From Planctomonas psychrotolerans (GTDB lineage Bacteria > Actinomycetota > Actinomycetes > Actinomycetales > Microbacteriaceae), in the NCBI RefSeq assembly GCF_008642235.1, contig NZ_SJEV01000001.1, forward strand, positions 2,002,400-2,066,399: a stretch of DNA of 64,000 nucleotides, given 5' to 3'. Shown one piece after another: positions 1-8,257 of this stretch (position 1 is the first letter of the stretch; each line of letters starts with the position of its first letter). The notes below the pieces were generated by a model, which was not told the origin of the DNA, made no database searches, and was given only the letters and a program-made list of their open reading frames with translations. Position numbers and translations under genes: made by a program.

Positions 1-2
1 AG

Positions 3-62
3 AGCGTCATCGCGCGGCCGATCTGGTCGCAGGACGTCTACTTCGTCCGCATCGCGATGTAG
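3..62 (+). CDS. C-terminal end of an unidentified protein (cut by the window start)
   Basis: A frame open from base 3 runs 19 codons to a TAG at 60-62 and ends in VYFVRIAM. Only the tail is present, so neither family nor function can be assigned. It could be a chance open frame. Confidence 0.35.
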   Translation, partial: SVIARPIWSQDVYFVRIAM

Positions 63-190
63 CGGAATGCCTCGCACGCGCATCCGCCGCGCCAGTCCTC
101 GGAGGGGGAGTGGTGCGGCGGATGCACGTTACGGCCGGTTCTGGGTTACCCTGTCCTCCTGACACTCATGTGAGATCCCGGGAGCGCGAC

Positions 191-304
191 ATGGACTCGG
201 TTCGAACCATCCCAACCACGGATGTGCGCGGCCACCTCGTCTATCGCCACTGTGCCCAAGGGCACAGCTCACAAACATGTCTGAGCATCATTCCGCTCAG
301 GTAG
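191..304 (+). CDS. Possible 37-aa small protein
   Basis: The ATG at 191 is preceded by GGGAG six bases upstream. The ORF runs 37 codons to the TAG at 302-304, which abuts the terminator stem starting at 303. The product has two Cys residues, is slightly basic and has no membrane segment. I recognise no family. The binding site plus terminator is the whole argument for a gene; the transcript could equally be a small RNA. Confidence 0.3.
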   Translation: MDSVRTIPTTDVRGHLVYRHCAQGHSSQTCLSIIPLR

Positions 305-332
305 GCATCGTCGTTCGCGGCGGTGCCTTTTT
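303..332 (+). terminator. Strong intrinsic terminator with TTCG loop
   Basis: An 11-bp stem (303-313 with 318-328, including two G-U pairs as RNA) closes a TTCG tetraloop and runs into five T. It would end transcription from upstream, including the small ORF whose stop codon it overlaps. It also separates that unit from the HNH gene at 411. Confidence 0.85.
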
Positions 333-410
333 GTTTGCCCGGATCCCATTCGAGTGCCGGAACGCATCGACTGCCTGGAAGCCGTCCAGGCCGGTTCGAA
401 AGGGAGAGTC

Positions 411-908
411 ATGCGAACACTGGTGCTGAACGCCGGCTACGAGCCACTGTCCATCGTGTCGTTCAAGCGCGCGCTCGTGCTGGTGCTCGAGGGTAAGGCG
501 ACCGTGCTGGCGAGCGACGAGGGCAATCCGATCTGGAGCGCATCGGGCGCCTGGGATCGACCGGCCGTCATCATCCTCCGCCGCTACGTGCGCATTCCGA
601 ACGGTCGCGCGGTACCGGTGTCCCGGCGCGGCGTGCTGCGGCGCGACGGCAACCGTTGCGCGTACTGCGGCAGTGCCGCGAGCACGATCGACCACGTCGT
701 TCCGCGCTCGCGCGGGGGAGCGGACACCTGGGAGAACCTCGTCGCGTGCTGCCTGCGCTGCAACAACCTGAAGAGCGACCGCACTCCCGTGGAGATGGGC
801 TGGATGCTCCGCAGCGTGCCGAAGCCGCCGCATGGTGCGACGTGGATCGTGAAGGGAATGGAGCGCGGGCTGCCGCAGTGGAACGAGTTCCTCATGCCCG
901 CCGCCTGA
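411..908 (+). CDS. HNH endonuclease family protein (short actinobacterial type)
   Basis: 165 aa. The start is chosen at the ATG after GGGAGAG, because the protein then begins MRTLVLNAGYEPL, the usual N-terminus of this small actinobacterial HNH family. The zinc/HNH module lies at about residues 80-125: CAYC (C83, C86), catalytic DH (94-95), an N near 109, and a second Cys pair near 114-117. Such proteins are predicted metal-dependent nucleases, but their cellular role is generally not known. It stands alone between a terminator and an unrelated gene, with no methylase or mobile element beside it. The family is clear; the function is inferred only from the motif. Confidence 0.88.
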   Translation: MRTLVLNAGYEPLSIVSFKRALVLVLEGKATVLASDEGNPIWSASGAWDRPAVIILRRYVRIPNGRAVPVSRRGVLRRDGNRCAYCGSAASTIDHVVPRSRGGADTWENLVACCLRCNNLKSDRTPVEMGWMLRSVPKPPHGATWIVKGMERGLPQWNEFLMPAA

Positions 909-1070
909 GAAGTGCGGTTGCGGCGGTGTGCGCCGCGACGGTGCGTCGGGTGTGCGGGCGGGCGGTGTGCGGTGTGCGGTGTGCGGTGTCGGGTTCAGGT
1001 GTCCGTCCGTCTCTGTGCCGTCGGTCTGTAGGTCGATACCCCGTGCATCGAGCGCGGACGGGCCGATCGG

Positions 1071-1099
1071 TCGTTGTGCGGATCCGTCCTTCGTAGACT
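1071..1099 (+). promoter_or_regulatory. Possible sigma-A promoter for the 1138 gene
   Basis: TAGACT at 1094-1099 fits the actinobacterial TANNNT -10. TCGTTG at 1071-1076 lies 17 bases upstream as a weak -35. The gene's ATG is about 38 bases downstream with its own ribosome binding site. Confidence 0.35.
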
Positions 1100-1137
1100 G
1101 GTCGCGACGACCGTCGACGAACAGGGGGACTTCCTAG

Positions 1138-1695
1138 ATGGCCAGCATTCCCGCGACGCGTGACGTGGTTCGGGCCGTGTGGACGAATTCGGCGCCGGAC
1201 TATGCGGCGGTGCACGACGCAGAGGATGCCGCGGCTGTGCTGACCGGCCTCCTCCGGGCCGCCCTGAAGATGCTGACCTACCGCCGGTTGGCGGGCACGC
1301 CGTCCGCCATTTCGTTGGTGTCGGGGGACGCCGACGAGTACGCGCGGTATCCCGCGGCGGGGCCCCGCACGGCCGACACGGCGGTGCTGCTGTCGCACGC
1401 GATCGCCGCCACCGCGGAGGCTGCTGCTCAGCACGCCGAGCTCACCGGCTCGGAGCCGCCGCTCCGGGCGCTTCGGATCGTCGTGCGATCGTCGGGCGCG
1501 CAGTCGGTCGTGCACCGACTCGACCTCGACCCGGAGAGCCCCGGCGGTGCGAGTTGGTACGGACCCTACGATCCGGAGTTGTTCGCGGAGGTGGCGACAG
1601 GATTCGCCCTGCTGGTGACCCACCTCGTCGCGAACGTTTTCGACGATGACGACGGTCGCGAGACCTTCGAAGAGTCGCTGGAGTGGATCGACTGA
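1138..1695 (+). CDS. Conserved-looking hypothetical protein, 185 aa
   Basis: The ATG follows GGGGGA about 8 bases upstream. The protein is soluble, acidic and Ala-rich, with no signal peptide, membrane helix or catalytic motif that I recognise. The C-terminus is very acidic (a run of Asp, then EESLEWID). The middle has the look of an alpha/beta protein. I cannot assign a family. Codon usage and GC match the neighbours, so it is probably a real gene. It is followed directly by hairpin-repeat array 1. Confidence 0.7.
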   Translation: MASIPATRDVVRAVWTNSAPDYAAVHDAEDAAAVLTGLLRAALKMLTYRRLAGTPSAISLVSGDADEYARYPAAGPRTADTAVLLSHAIAATAEAAAQHAELTGSEPPLRALRIVVRSSGAQSVVHRLDLDPESPGGASWYGPYDPELFAEVATGFALLVTHLVANVFDDDDGRETFEESLEWID

Positions 1696-1707
1696 CCCGG
1701 CTCCCCG

Positions 1708-2018
1708 CGGTCCCCGACCCTGTCGAGGGGATGCCGACCCGGCACGGTCCCTGAGCTTGTCGAAGGGACGTAAGCCGTCTCGGTCCCTGAGCTTGTCGAA
1801 GGGACGCAAGCCGACACGGTCCCTGAGCCTGTCGAAGGACGCAAGCCGACACGGTCCCTCAGCCTGTCGAAGGACGCAAGCCGACACGGTCCCTCAGCCT
1901 GTCGAAGGGACGCAACCCCTCACGGTCCCCGAGCCCATCGAAGGGACACAAGCCGGCACGGTTCCTGAGCTTGTCGAAGGGACACACCCGTCACGGTCCC
2001 AGAGCCCGTCGAAGGGAC
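1708..2018 (+). repeat. Hairpin repeat array 1 (about nine copies)
   Basis: Nine imperfect copies of a roughly 24-bp unit, GGTCCCTGAGCYTGTCGAAGG plus GAC, start near 1709, 1746, 1782, 1818, 1853, 1888, 1924, 1960 and 1995, so the period is about 35 bp. Each can fold with arms GTCCCT and AGGGAC around an 11-nt loop. All point the same way, and short GC-rich linkers separate them. Related arrays lie at 43027-43210 and 51407-51858. They lie between genes and cross no likely coding start, which resembles REP-type elements. Confidence 0.85.
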
Positions 2019-2111
2019 GCACCCCGTTCTCGACCCACCTGTGGACAAGAACTTATCCCCATTCGCACCCACCTCTTGAGACACGTGTTCGATTGTGGGA
2101 CAATAGGTGGT

Positions 2112-3590
2112 ATGGACCTCCTCTCCACCCGACTCCGCACCGCAGCGGACGCAGTCGCCGTCCTCGGTGACTGCGCGGCCGACGTCGCGGTGCTGCAGGA
2201 CGGGGAGTTGCGGGGTGCGCAGGACCGGGTGACCGTGTTGCGCCAGTGCGTGGACCGGTACGCGGCCTTCATCGCGGGCGAGATCGCACACCGGTCCCGA
2301 CCGGAGGCGGGGCATGGTGGGATGGCGCAGAGCGCAGGTTTCGTGTCGCCGGAGGCGATGATCCAGTCGATCGGCAAGCTGTCCCGTCCCGAAGCGGTCA
2401 AGCTCGTGCAGTTGGGCACGATCATCGCCGAAACAGAAGCCGCCGAGAGCCTCACCGCAGGAACAGTGGGCGCCGCGGAAGAGGGTGGTGCTGGGGATGA
2501 CGCGTCGACCGGGCCCGCGATTCCTTTCGCGTCGTTGGCGCCGCCGTGGCAGGCACCACTCGTCGCTGCGTTGGCCGAAGGCGTGTTGTCGTCGGATTGC
2601 TTCCACGCAATCCAGCGCTCACTCGGCGACGTTAGCCCCGGCATCCCGGCTGCGGGACTCACCGCCGCGTGCGAGGAGCTCCTCGAGTCCGCGGCGGGGT
2701 TGAGTCCGGACCAGTTGTTCCGGAAGGCACTGCACCTCCGCGACGAGCTCGACCGTGACGGCATCGACCGGCGCGAGAAGCAACGCCGCGACGACCGGAC
2801 GCTGCGCACCTGGTGGGACGGTGCCGGCATGTACTGCGGGAAGTTCCGCCTCGCACCCGAAGAAGGCACCATCCTCGCCGGCGCCATCGACCAAATCCTC
2901 TCCCCACGCCGGGGCGGCCCGCGGATGGTCGACCCGGAAGAAAAGGCCGCCGCCGACGCGCTCCTGAACGACGGACGCACCACGGAGCAGATCGCCGCCG
3001 ATGCGCTCGTCGACATGATCCGCGTCGCCGTCGACGCGGACCCCGGCACCATCTTCGGCACTCACCGCCCCGCCGTGAGGGTCATCGTCACCGACGCTGA
3101 CCTCCACAACGGTGCCGGTCACGGGCGGATCGAGGGTCACCCCGACCCGGTGTCGTTCCGCACGGTGGAACGGCACCTCTGCGACACCGGAGCAATAGCC
3201 GTCGGGTTCGACGACACCGGGCAGTGCGTGAACGTGGGACGGGCCCGCCGGTTCTTCACCCCGAGGCAGCGCGTCGGAATGGCCGTTCGGGACGGCGGGT
3301 GCCTGTTCCCGTCGTGCGACCGGCCACCGTCCTGGTGCGAAGCCCACCACATCAACCAGTGGAAGAAAGAACACGGAAGAACAGACATCGCCGACGGGGT
3401 ACTCCTCTGCCGAAGACACCACCTCCTCCTCCACGACAACCACTGGAAGGTCCTCCGCCACGACGGCGACTACTGGCTCAAACCACCCGCGGCCATCGAC
3501 CCGACACAGACGTTGATCCCGATGCCCAGCCGAAACCCCGACATACACACCGTCCGAACGCGACAGCGAAGAGCACGGCAACGCACATGA
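2112..3590 (+). CDS. DUF222 / HNH endonuclease domain protein (13E12-like)
   Basis: 492 aa. The start is chosen at the ATG after TAGGTGG; upstream codons run into the repeat array. Residues about 10-330 form the helical DUF222 region. Residues about 390-445 form the HNH module, with C397 and C402, an AHH at 411-413, and CRRHH at 433-437. The C-terminus is basic. Proteins of this layout are multicopy in many actinobacteria, and their role is uncertain (mobile or nuclease-like). It sits directly after repeat array 1, with its own start about 90 bp from the last copy. No inverted repeats or recombinase indicate a mobile element. Confidence 0.87.
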   Translation: MDLLSTRLRTAADAVAVLGDCAADVAVLQDGELRGAQDRVTVLRQCVDRYAAFIAGEIAHRSRPEAGHGGMAQSAGFVSPEAMIQSIGKLSRPEAVKLVQLGTIIAETEAAESLTAGTVGAAEEGGAGDDASTGPAIPFASLAPPWQAPLVAALAEGVLSSDCFHAIQRSLGDVSPGIPAAGLTAACEELLESAAGLSPDQLFRKALHLRDELDRDGIDRREKQRRDDRTLRTWWDGAGMYCGKFRLAPEEGTILAGAIDQILSPRRGGPRMVDPEEKAAADALLNDGRTTEQIAADALVDMIRVAVDADPGTIFGTHRPAVRVIVTDADLHNGAGHGRIEGHPDPVSFRTVERHLCDTGAIAVGFDDTGQCVNVGRARRFFTPRQRVGMAVRDGGCLFPSCDRPPSWCEAHHINQWKKEHGRTDIADGVLLCRRHHLLLHDNHWKVLRHDGDYWLKPPAAIDPTQTLIPMPSRNPDIHTVRTRQRRARQRT

Positions 3591-3741
3591 CGACGATGAG
3601 AAGTGAACGTCAGCAGCGGGCCATCACCGGCGGGGCATCAGCGACCACCGTCCGCAGCAGGGCACCACCCCGCCCGTCGAGATCGAGCCACCATCGCTCG
3701 TGGCGGCGATCCGCCGCCGGCGCCGGGACGGGGGAAGGGGG

Positions 3742-4155
3742 TTAGGCGGCGCGACCCGTCAGCTCGGCGCGCAACGGCCAGTCCTGGCCATCGAGGATGA
3801 ACTGCGCACTCATCCCGGTGGACGCGTTGACGACGATCGGCGCCATCAGGTTCACGGTGGTTCCCGACTCGCCGGCGTTGGCGACGACGAGCACGAAGGC
3901 GTCCTCGGCGGCCGTCACGTCGAGCGCCGCACACTGCTCGTCGGTGATCTCGGGCGTGTAGTGGGGCAGGTGGATACCGGCATCGAGCACGAAGAGGCGG
4001 GTCGCCGCATCGTCCGCCGCCTGAAGCGCATAAAGACCGTCGGCGCCGACGATCTCATCGAGCGAGAAGTCGACGAGCGGCGAGAGACCGGGAGGAGGAG
4101 TGACGAAGGTCAGCGAGGCGCTCAGGGCACTCAGGGCGCTCGGCGTCGCGCTCAT
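3742..4155 (-). CDS. fliW: Flagellar assembly factor FliW
   Basis: 137 aa, close to the usual FliW length. The core FTPPPGLSPLVDF, the PEITDEQCAALD segment and the NLMAPIVVN motif are typical of the family. In other bacteria FliW binds newly made flagellin and also the RNA-binding protein CsrA, relieving repression of flagellin translation when flagellin is scarce. It is the last gene of the flgN-flgK-flgL-fliW operon; its ATG overlaps the flgL stop (ATGA). Both partners are in the window: flagellin at 8258 and csrA at 42776. Confidence 0.93.
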   Translation of the reverse strand: MSATPSALSALSASLTFVTPPPGLSPLVDFSLDEIVGADGLYALQAADDAATRLFVLDAGIHLPHYTPEITDEQCAALDVTAAEDAFVLVVANAGESGTTVNLMAPIVVNASTGMSAQFILDGQDWPLRAELTGRAA

Positions 4156-5051
4156 CGGAGGAAGTCCATCAGGGTCGGCTGCAGCACACGGGCAGTGACG
4201 GCGAGCGCAGACTGGTAGGTGACCTCCTGCAGCTTGAGGTCGAGGATGACGCTCCCGAGATCGACATCCTCGATGCTCGACCGTTGCGCCTCCAGTGATC
4301 CCGACAATTTCATGAGCGCCTCCTCGGCGTGCTGTATTTGCGCATGACGTACACCGACGTCCGCGTGGTTTCCGAGAATCGCCGTGAGGCGGTCGTCGAG
4401 GCCCGAGAGGTGCGAGCCGACGTTCGTTCCCGATTGTAGGTCCCGCACGATGGTGTCGACGAGGGCGAAGACCGACGACGTGCCCGTGCCGAAGACGGCG
4501 GCACCATCGGCGTCGACCCGCACGGTGGAGTTCTCGCCGATGCGGCGCTGCACCGCACTGTCCGATCCGGTGAAGACGACCCCGCCCGGCGCGGTGGCAT
4601 CGGGAACGAAGGCCGCCCCGGCATCCGAGTTGCCCGCGAACACCGACCGGCCGAGGTAGGACGCATTGGCCTGCGTGAGCAGTTCCTTGCGCAGCGACGT
4701 GAGCTCCGTGGCGATCGACTCCTTCGCCGAGGGGGAGAGGGCACCGTCGTTCGCGCCCTGGACGGTAAGGTCGCGAACCCGGCCGAGGATCCGCTCGGTC
4801 TCGACGAGGGCGGAATCCGCGACGGTCAGCCACCCGTTGCCGTTGTCGACATTGCGTTCGTACTGGCCGACCGCGCGCTGCTGGGCACGGATGCGCAGCG
4901 AGTCGCCCGTGCCGGCCGGATCGTCGGACGGGCGGGAGATGGCCTTCTGCGACGACGCCTGCTCCTGCAGAATGGCGAGCCGCTGCATGTTGGTCTGCAG
5001 ATTGCGCTGCGCGGCCGAGCTCAGGGTCGTGTTGGTGACGCGGGCGATCAT
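4152..5051 (-). CDS. flgL: Flagellar hook-filament junction protein FlgL (HAP3)
   Basis: 299 aa. The N-terminal coiled region (MIARVTNTTLSSAAQRNLQ, then PSDDPAG at about 40-46) and the C-terminal helix ending in LMDFLR are the flagellin-like D0/D1 parts of FlgL. FlgL caps the hook together with FlgK and adapts it to the filament. The start is the first ATG, two bases after the flgK stop, so the pair is probably translationally coupled. A short variable middle (about 150-200) is the exposed domain. Confidence 0.94.
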   Translation of the reverse strand: MIARVTNTTLSSAAQRNLQTNMQRLAILQEQASSQKAISRPSDDPAGTGDSLRIRAQQRAVGQYERNVDNGNGWLTVADSALVETERILGRVRDLTVQGANDGALSPSAKESIATELTSLRKELLTQANASYLGRSVFAGNSDAGAAFVPDATAPGGVVFTGSDSAVQRRIGENSTVRVDADGAAVFGTGTSSVFALVDTIVRDLQSGTNVGSHLSGLDDRLTAILGNHADVGVRHAQIQHAEEALMKLSGSLEAQRSSIEDVDLGSVILDLKLQEVTYQSALAVTARVLQPTLMDFLR

Positions 5052-5053
5052 GA

Positions 5054-6484
5054 CTACCTTCCGACGATTCCGGTGCGGTTGATGAGGGTGTCCAGCATCT
5101 CGTCCACGGCGGTCATCACGCGGGCGGCGCCCTGGTAGGCGTGCTGGAAGGTCAGCATGGTCACGTTCTCCTCGTCGAGGTCGACGGCGGTCGCGCTCTG
5201 CTGCGCGTTCTTGGCGGAGATCGATGCGAGGTCGGTGAGCTGAGAGAAGTGCAGTTCGGACCGGGTGGTGACACCGGTGGCCGTCACGAAGGCGGCCCAC
5301 CGCGCGTCCGGCGCGGTCGTCGTGCGACCGAGCTGCGAGATCGCGTCGGCGACGGAGCCGTCGGATCCGCCCGCGCCCGGGGTGCCCACCGCGATCGCGG
5401 CGACCGCGGTGGCGGCGACCCGGAGGCCCTCCGCGGGGGGACGCCCCGCGACGAACGAGAAGAAGTCGAGTCCGGAAGGCGTCGCCGATCCGGGGGTGGC
5501 GCCGACGCGGTGCACCGCATTCACCTGCGCCGCGAGGTCGGTGGCGAGCGCGTTGTAGGTGGCGGCCGCCTCGGCCAGCACACCGCCCGTGCCCGTGCCC
5601 GTGGCGGGGGCGAGAACCGACAGCGTCCCGGCAATCGAACCGCTGTCGAGGGGAACGGGTGCACCGGGTCGGTGCGCCCACTCGAGCGACACGGGCGCGG
5701 ATCCCGTGCCGGTCAGAGCGGGGGCACCGGTCACGCGGACCGGGCGGAACGTGTCGCCGCTGACGAGGGCGTTGCCGCCCAGCAGGACGTCGACGGTGCC
5801 GTCCGGAAGCTGACGCACGGTCCCGCCGGCCAGCGAGGCGATGCTCTCGGTGAGGGAACCGCGCAGGTCGAGCAGTTCGTTCGCCGTGCCGCCCGACGCC
5901 AGCACGGCGCGGATGCGGCCGTTCAGGTCGGCGACCATGGAGGCGGCGTCGTTCAGTTCGGTGGCCATTGCGTCGACTCGCGACCGCGACTGCGCCCACT
6001 GGTTCTCGACCTGGGCGTGGCCGCCGGCGATCTCGCTGGCCAGCACGCCCGCCCGGCCGAGCAGCGCGGCAGCGGGCGCCGCCTCACCTGGACGGTTGGC
6101 GACATCCTGCCACGCACCCCAGAACTCCTGCAGCTGGGTGGACAGTCCGTTCTCTCCGGGCTCGGCGAACGACGTCTCGAGGGTGCTCAGGACCGAGGCC
6201 CGCACGGACTGGTACCCGGCGGCGGCGCTCGACCCGCGCACCTGCGCGTCGAGATGCAGGTCGCCGAGCCGGGCGATGGCGTCCACCGAGACCCCCTGGC
6301 CCACGCGCACGCCGGCCGAGAAGAGGCCGACCGTGGCGGCCGGACCGATGGAGGACGTGGCCACCCGTTGGCGGGTGTAGCCCTCCGTGGTGGCGTTGGA
6401 GATGTTCTGCCCCACGACATCGAGACCGGCGCGCGCCGCGACGAGGCCGCGATACGCGGTGTTCAATCCACTGAACGTGCTCAT
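5054..6484 (-). CDS. flgK: Flagellar hook-associated protein FlgK (HAP1)
   Basis: 476 aa. It begins MSTFSGLNTAYRGL and continues with GQNISNATTEGYTRQRV, the hallmark of FlgK and the rod/hook family. The C-terminus has NLDEE-like (VDLDEENVTMLTFQHAYQ) and ARVMTAVDEMLDTLIN, the conserved D0 helix. FlgK forms the first junction layer after the hook. It lies eight bases after flgN, its export chaperone gene. Weakly conserved Ala/Gly-rich sequence fills the exposed middle domain. Confidence 0.95.
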   Translation of the reverse strand: MSTFSGLNTAYRGLVAARAGLDVVGQNISNATTEGYTRQRVATSSIGPAATVGLFSAGVRVGQGVSVDAIARLGDLHLDAQVRGSSAAAGYQSVRASVLSTLETSFAEPGENGLSTQLQEFWGAWQDVANRPGEAAPAAALLGRAGVLASEIAGGHAQVENQWAQSRSRVDAMATELNDAASMVADLNGRIRAVLASGGTANELLDLRGSLTESIASLAGGTVRQLPDGTVDVLLGGNALVSGDTFRPVRVTGAPALTGTGSAPVSLEWAHRPGAPVPLDSGSIAGTLSVLAPATGTGTGGVLAEAAATYNALATDLAAQVNAVHRVGATPGSATPSGLDFFSFVAGRPPAEGLRVAATAVAAIAVGTPGAGGSDGSVADAISQLGRTTTAPDARWAAFVTATGVTTRSELHFSQLTDLASISAKNAQQSATAVDLDEENVTMLTFQHAYQGAARVMTAVDEMLDTLINRTGIVGR

Positions 6485-6492
6485 GGTCGCTC

Positions 6493-6978
6493 CTACAGGC
6501 TTCGGTCGAACAGGCGGCCACCGACCGCCGCCACGTCGGACGAACCGAAGGCGTCGTAGGTGACCGGGTCGGGGTGCACGCCGGCCAGGGTCTCCTGGGT
6601 CGACCGCGCGGCCGTGCGGAGGAACTGTTCGTTCTGGTCCCGCAGCTGCTTGATGGTGTCGGTGAGCTCCGTCATGGAGCGGAGGTGGGCGGCGAAGATG
6701 TCGGACCACGGTCCGGGAGGCGCCGAGGCGACGAGATCCCGCAGCGGCGCGTCCTCGGCCGTACCCCATTCCCGCGCGAGGGTGGAGACCTGCACGGAGC
6801 GGGCGAGGCCGGCGTTGCGGAGTCGCTGAAGCACCTGCTCCACCTCGCGGGTCGCGTGCTCGATCCACCGGGACTTGCCGGCGGTCAGCAGGAGTTGCTC
6901 CTCCTCGAGCTTGAATACGAGCAGCTCGAGCAGCTCACGTTCCTGCCACAGCAGAGCTGACAGTTCGTTTGCGCCCAC
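6493..6978 (-). CDS. flgN: FlgN-type flagellar export chaperone
   Basis: 161 aa, almost entirely helical, with the FlgN pattern LLWQERELLELLVFKLEEE and a long second coiled segment (about 105-135). FlgN chaperones FlgK and FlgL before export, and both genes follow directly. It is the first gene of the minus-strand operon. A sigma-28-type promoter lies about 105 bases upstream (7084-7110). Identity rests on the helical pattern plus gene order. Confidence 0.86.
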   Translation of the reverse strand: MGANELSALLWQERELLELLVFKLEEEQLLLTAGKSRWIEHATREVEQVLQRLRNAGLARSVQVSTLAREWGTAEDAPLRDLVASAPPGPWSDIFAAHLRSMTELTDTIKQLRDQNEQFLRTAARSTQETLAGVHPDPVTYDAFGSSDVAAVGGRLFDRSL

Positions 6979-7310
6979 GATGAATGTTCTCCAGAATTCG
7001 GCGGGTCCGGACCGGCGATCGGGGGAAGACCGATGCGGAGGAACTCGATGCGAGGGGGCGGAATCGTCCGCCTTCAGGACGCACTATCGGCAGAGGAAGC
7101 CCCTCGGTAAGGGGGATCCGCGAATTCGATGCGGATAAGGGCGCGATTCGTGTCCCTAAGAGTGGGGGGTACTGAACCCCCGTTGTGGGGGCGGCGCGAA
7201 CGCCACAGCGGAACGGGCCGTTGTTAGCGTGATGGAGCAGGCGAGAACACCACTCGCGGGGGGCGAATCGATTCGGATTCGCACTGCATTTGTTTCCGGG
7301 GGGAAATCGC
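6979..7310. other. Divergent regulatory region between flgN and the sigma factor gene
   Basis: 332 bases without a gene. The minus-strand sigma-28-type promoter (7084-7110) points at flgN and leaves a leader of about 100 nt. Toward the sigma factor gene, a TAGCGT at 7225-7230 fits a TANNNT -10 but has no convincing -35. GGGGGA at 7299-7304 is the sigma factor ribosome binding site. The composition is less GC-rich than the flanking genes. Confidence 0.55.
7084..7110 (-). promoter_or_regulatory. Sigma-28-type promoter of flgN-flgK-flgL-fliW
   Basis: On the minus strand, TTAC (7110-7107), a 16-base spacer, then CCGATAG (7090-7084) preceded by G. The same layout, at exactly the same spacing, is found at four other flagellar starts in the window. 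GCCGATA is the classic sigma-28 -10 element. Spacing and position make an accidental match unlikely. Confidence 0.82.
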
Positions 7311-8126
7311 ATGAACCGTGTCGAGCGCAACAGGACCGTCGTGGAGAATCTGCCGCTGGTCGGCTACCTCGTCTCGGAGGTGTGCGCCCGCGCGACGCAC
7401 CTGTCCCGGGACGACCTCGCCTCGGTCGGCGCCATCGCGCTGATCAACGCCGCCGAGTCGTTCGACCCCGCCCTCGGTGTGCCGTTCGGTGCCTACGCTC
7501 GCAAGCGCATCGTGGGCGCCTTCGCCGACGACATGCGCTCCGGCGACTGGGCGACCCGCTCCATCCGCCGCCGCATCAAGGAGACCCTGTCGGTGCAGGA
7601 GACACTGACCGGCGCCCTGAAGCGCACGCCGACCGTCGACGAGATCGCGGCCGCGCTCGGCACGGACCGGGAGTCCGCGGTGACCGCGCTGGCGGATGCG
7701 AGCCGCACCGTCACGAACCTCGACGACCCCGCCGCGGAGTTCATCGTCGCCGACATCGCCCTGCCGGAGGAGACGGCCCTGGCCGCGGAGAAGCTCCGCT
7801 ACCTCCGCGCGTCGGTCGAGGCCCTGCCCGAGAAGATGCGGTACCTCATCACCGCGATCTACTTCGAGGACCGCTCGGTCAAGGAACTGGCCGACGAGCT
7901 CGGCACCACCCACTCGGCGGTGTCCCAGCAGCGCGCCGAGGCGATCCGCCTCATCCGAGACGGCATGGGGACGCACTACTCCGACAGCAGTGAGACGGAG
8001 TACGTGCCCGAGTCGCGCACCGCGCCGGCGCGCCGCAACGCCTACCTCTCCCGCGTGGCCGAGACGGCCGTCGCTTTCGGCCGCCCGACCCGCCCCGCGT
8101 TCGCGGACATCCGCATCGCATCCTGA
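7311..8126 (+). CDS. fliA: Flagellar sigma factor (sigma-28, FliA/WhiG type)
   Basis: 271 aa. Region 2 is at about 10-80 (LVSEVCARATHLSRDDL, then a GVPFGAYARKRIVGAF segment typical of SigD/FliA). Region 3 is at about 95-150 (RTPTVDEIAAALG). Region 4 is at about 185-230 (ALPEKMRYLITAIYFED, then a helix-turn-helix ELADELGTTHSAVSQQR). Chosen start: ATG after GGGGGA. It should direct RNA polymerase to the TWAC-N16-YCGATAG promoters around it. The C-terminal 40 residues extend beyond region 4 and are basic. It lies between the flgN operon and flagellin and is read divergently from flgN. Confidence 0.92.
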   Translation: MNRVERNRTVVENLPLVGYLVSEVCARATHLSRDDLASVGAIALINAAESFDPALGVPFGAYARKRIVGAFADDMRSGDWATRSIRRRIKETLSVQETLTGALKRTPTVDEIAAALGTDRESAVTALADASRTVTNLDDPAAEFIVADIALPEETALAAEKLRYLRASVEALPEKMRYLITAIYFEDRSVKELADELGTTHSAVSQQRAEAIRLIRDGMGTHYSDSSETEYVPESRTAPARRNAYLSRVAETAVAFGRPTRPAFADIRIAS

Positions 8127-8166
8127 ACCTCGGGCGATCCGGGGGAAAAAAACTTCACCGGATTGC

Positions 8167-8193
8167 TTACGGACCTCTCGGACCTGCCGATAG
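8167..8193 (+). promoter_or_regulatory. Sigma-28-type promoter of flagellin
   Basis: TTAC (8167-8170), 16-base spacer, CCGATAG (8187-8193) preceded by G. The expected transcript start near 8200 leaves a leader of about 58 nt before the flagellin ATG, which holds the two putative CsrA sites. Confidence 0.87.
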
Positions 8194-8205
8194 GTAACAG
8201 TGTCA

Positions 8206-8250
8206 GCCCACGGATGGGCAGACAGCACCACCACCCAACATCACGGAGGA
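8206..8250 (+). promoter_or_regulatory. Two putative CsrA-binding sites in the flagellin leader
   Basis: Site 1: GCCCA-CGGA-TGGGC (8206-8219) puts a GGA in the loop of a 5-bp hairpin, matching the known CsrA preference (ACARGGAUG). Site 2: ACGGAGGA (8243-8250) contains the ribosome binding site GGAGGA. The two GGA triplets are 33 bases apart. This is the layout known from Bacillus hag, where CsrA blocks flagellin translation. Binding here is inferred. Confidence 0.62.
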
Positions 8251-8257
8251 ATACATC

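Larger units (their letters stand above)
63..410. other. Intergenic stretch before the HNH gene
   Basis: No clear conserved gene is seen in these 348 bases. They hold one short candidate ORF (191-304) with a good ribosome binding site and a strong intrinsic terminator at 303-332. The rest, including the GC-rich segment 63-190, shows nothing recognisable. Confidence 0.5.

Noticed and set aside
203-215. GGTTCGAACC resembling a tRNA T-arm
   Set aside because: No acceptor stem, anticodon arm or D-arm can be drawn around it; part of it codes in the small ORF.
1708-2018. CRISPR-like array
   Set aside because: Units are imperfect palindromes with linkers of only about 10 bp, no cas genes, and dispersed copies elsewhere.
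5052-5999. Upstream extension of the flgL reading frame on the minus strand
   Set aside because: The translation is Arg-rich nonsense in the flgK region; flgL has a normal N-terminus at 5051.
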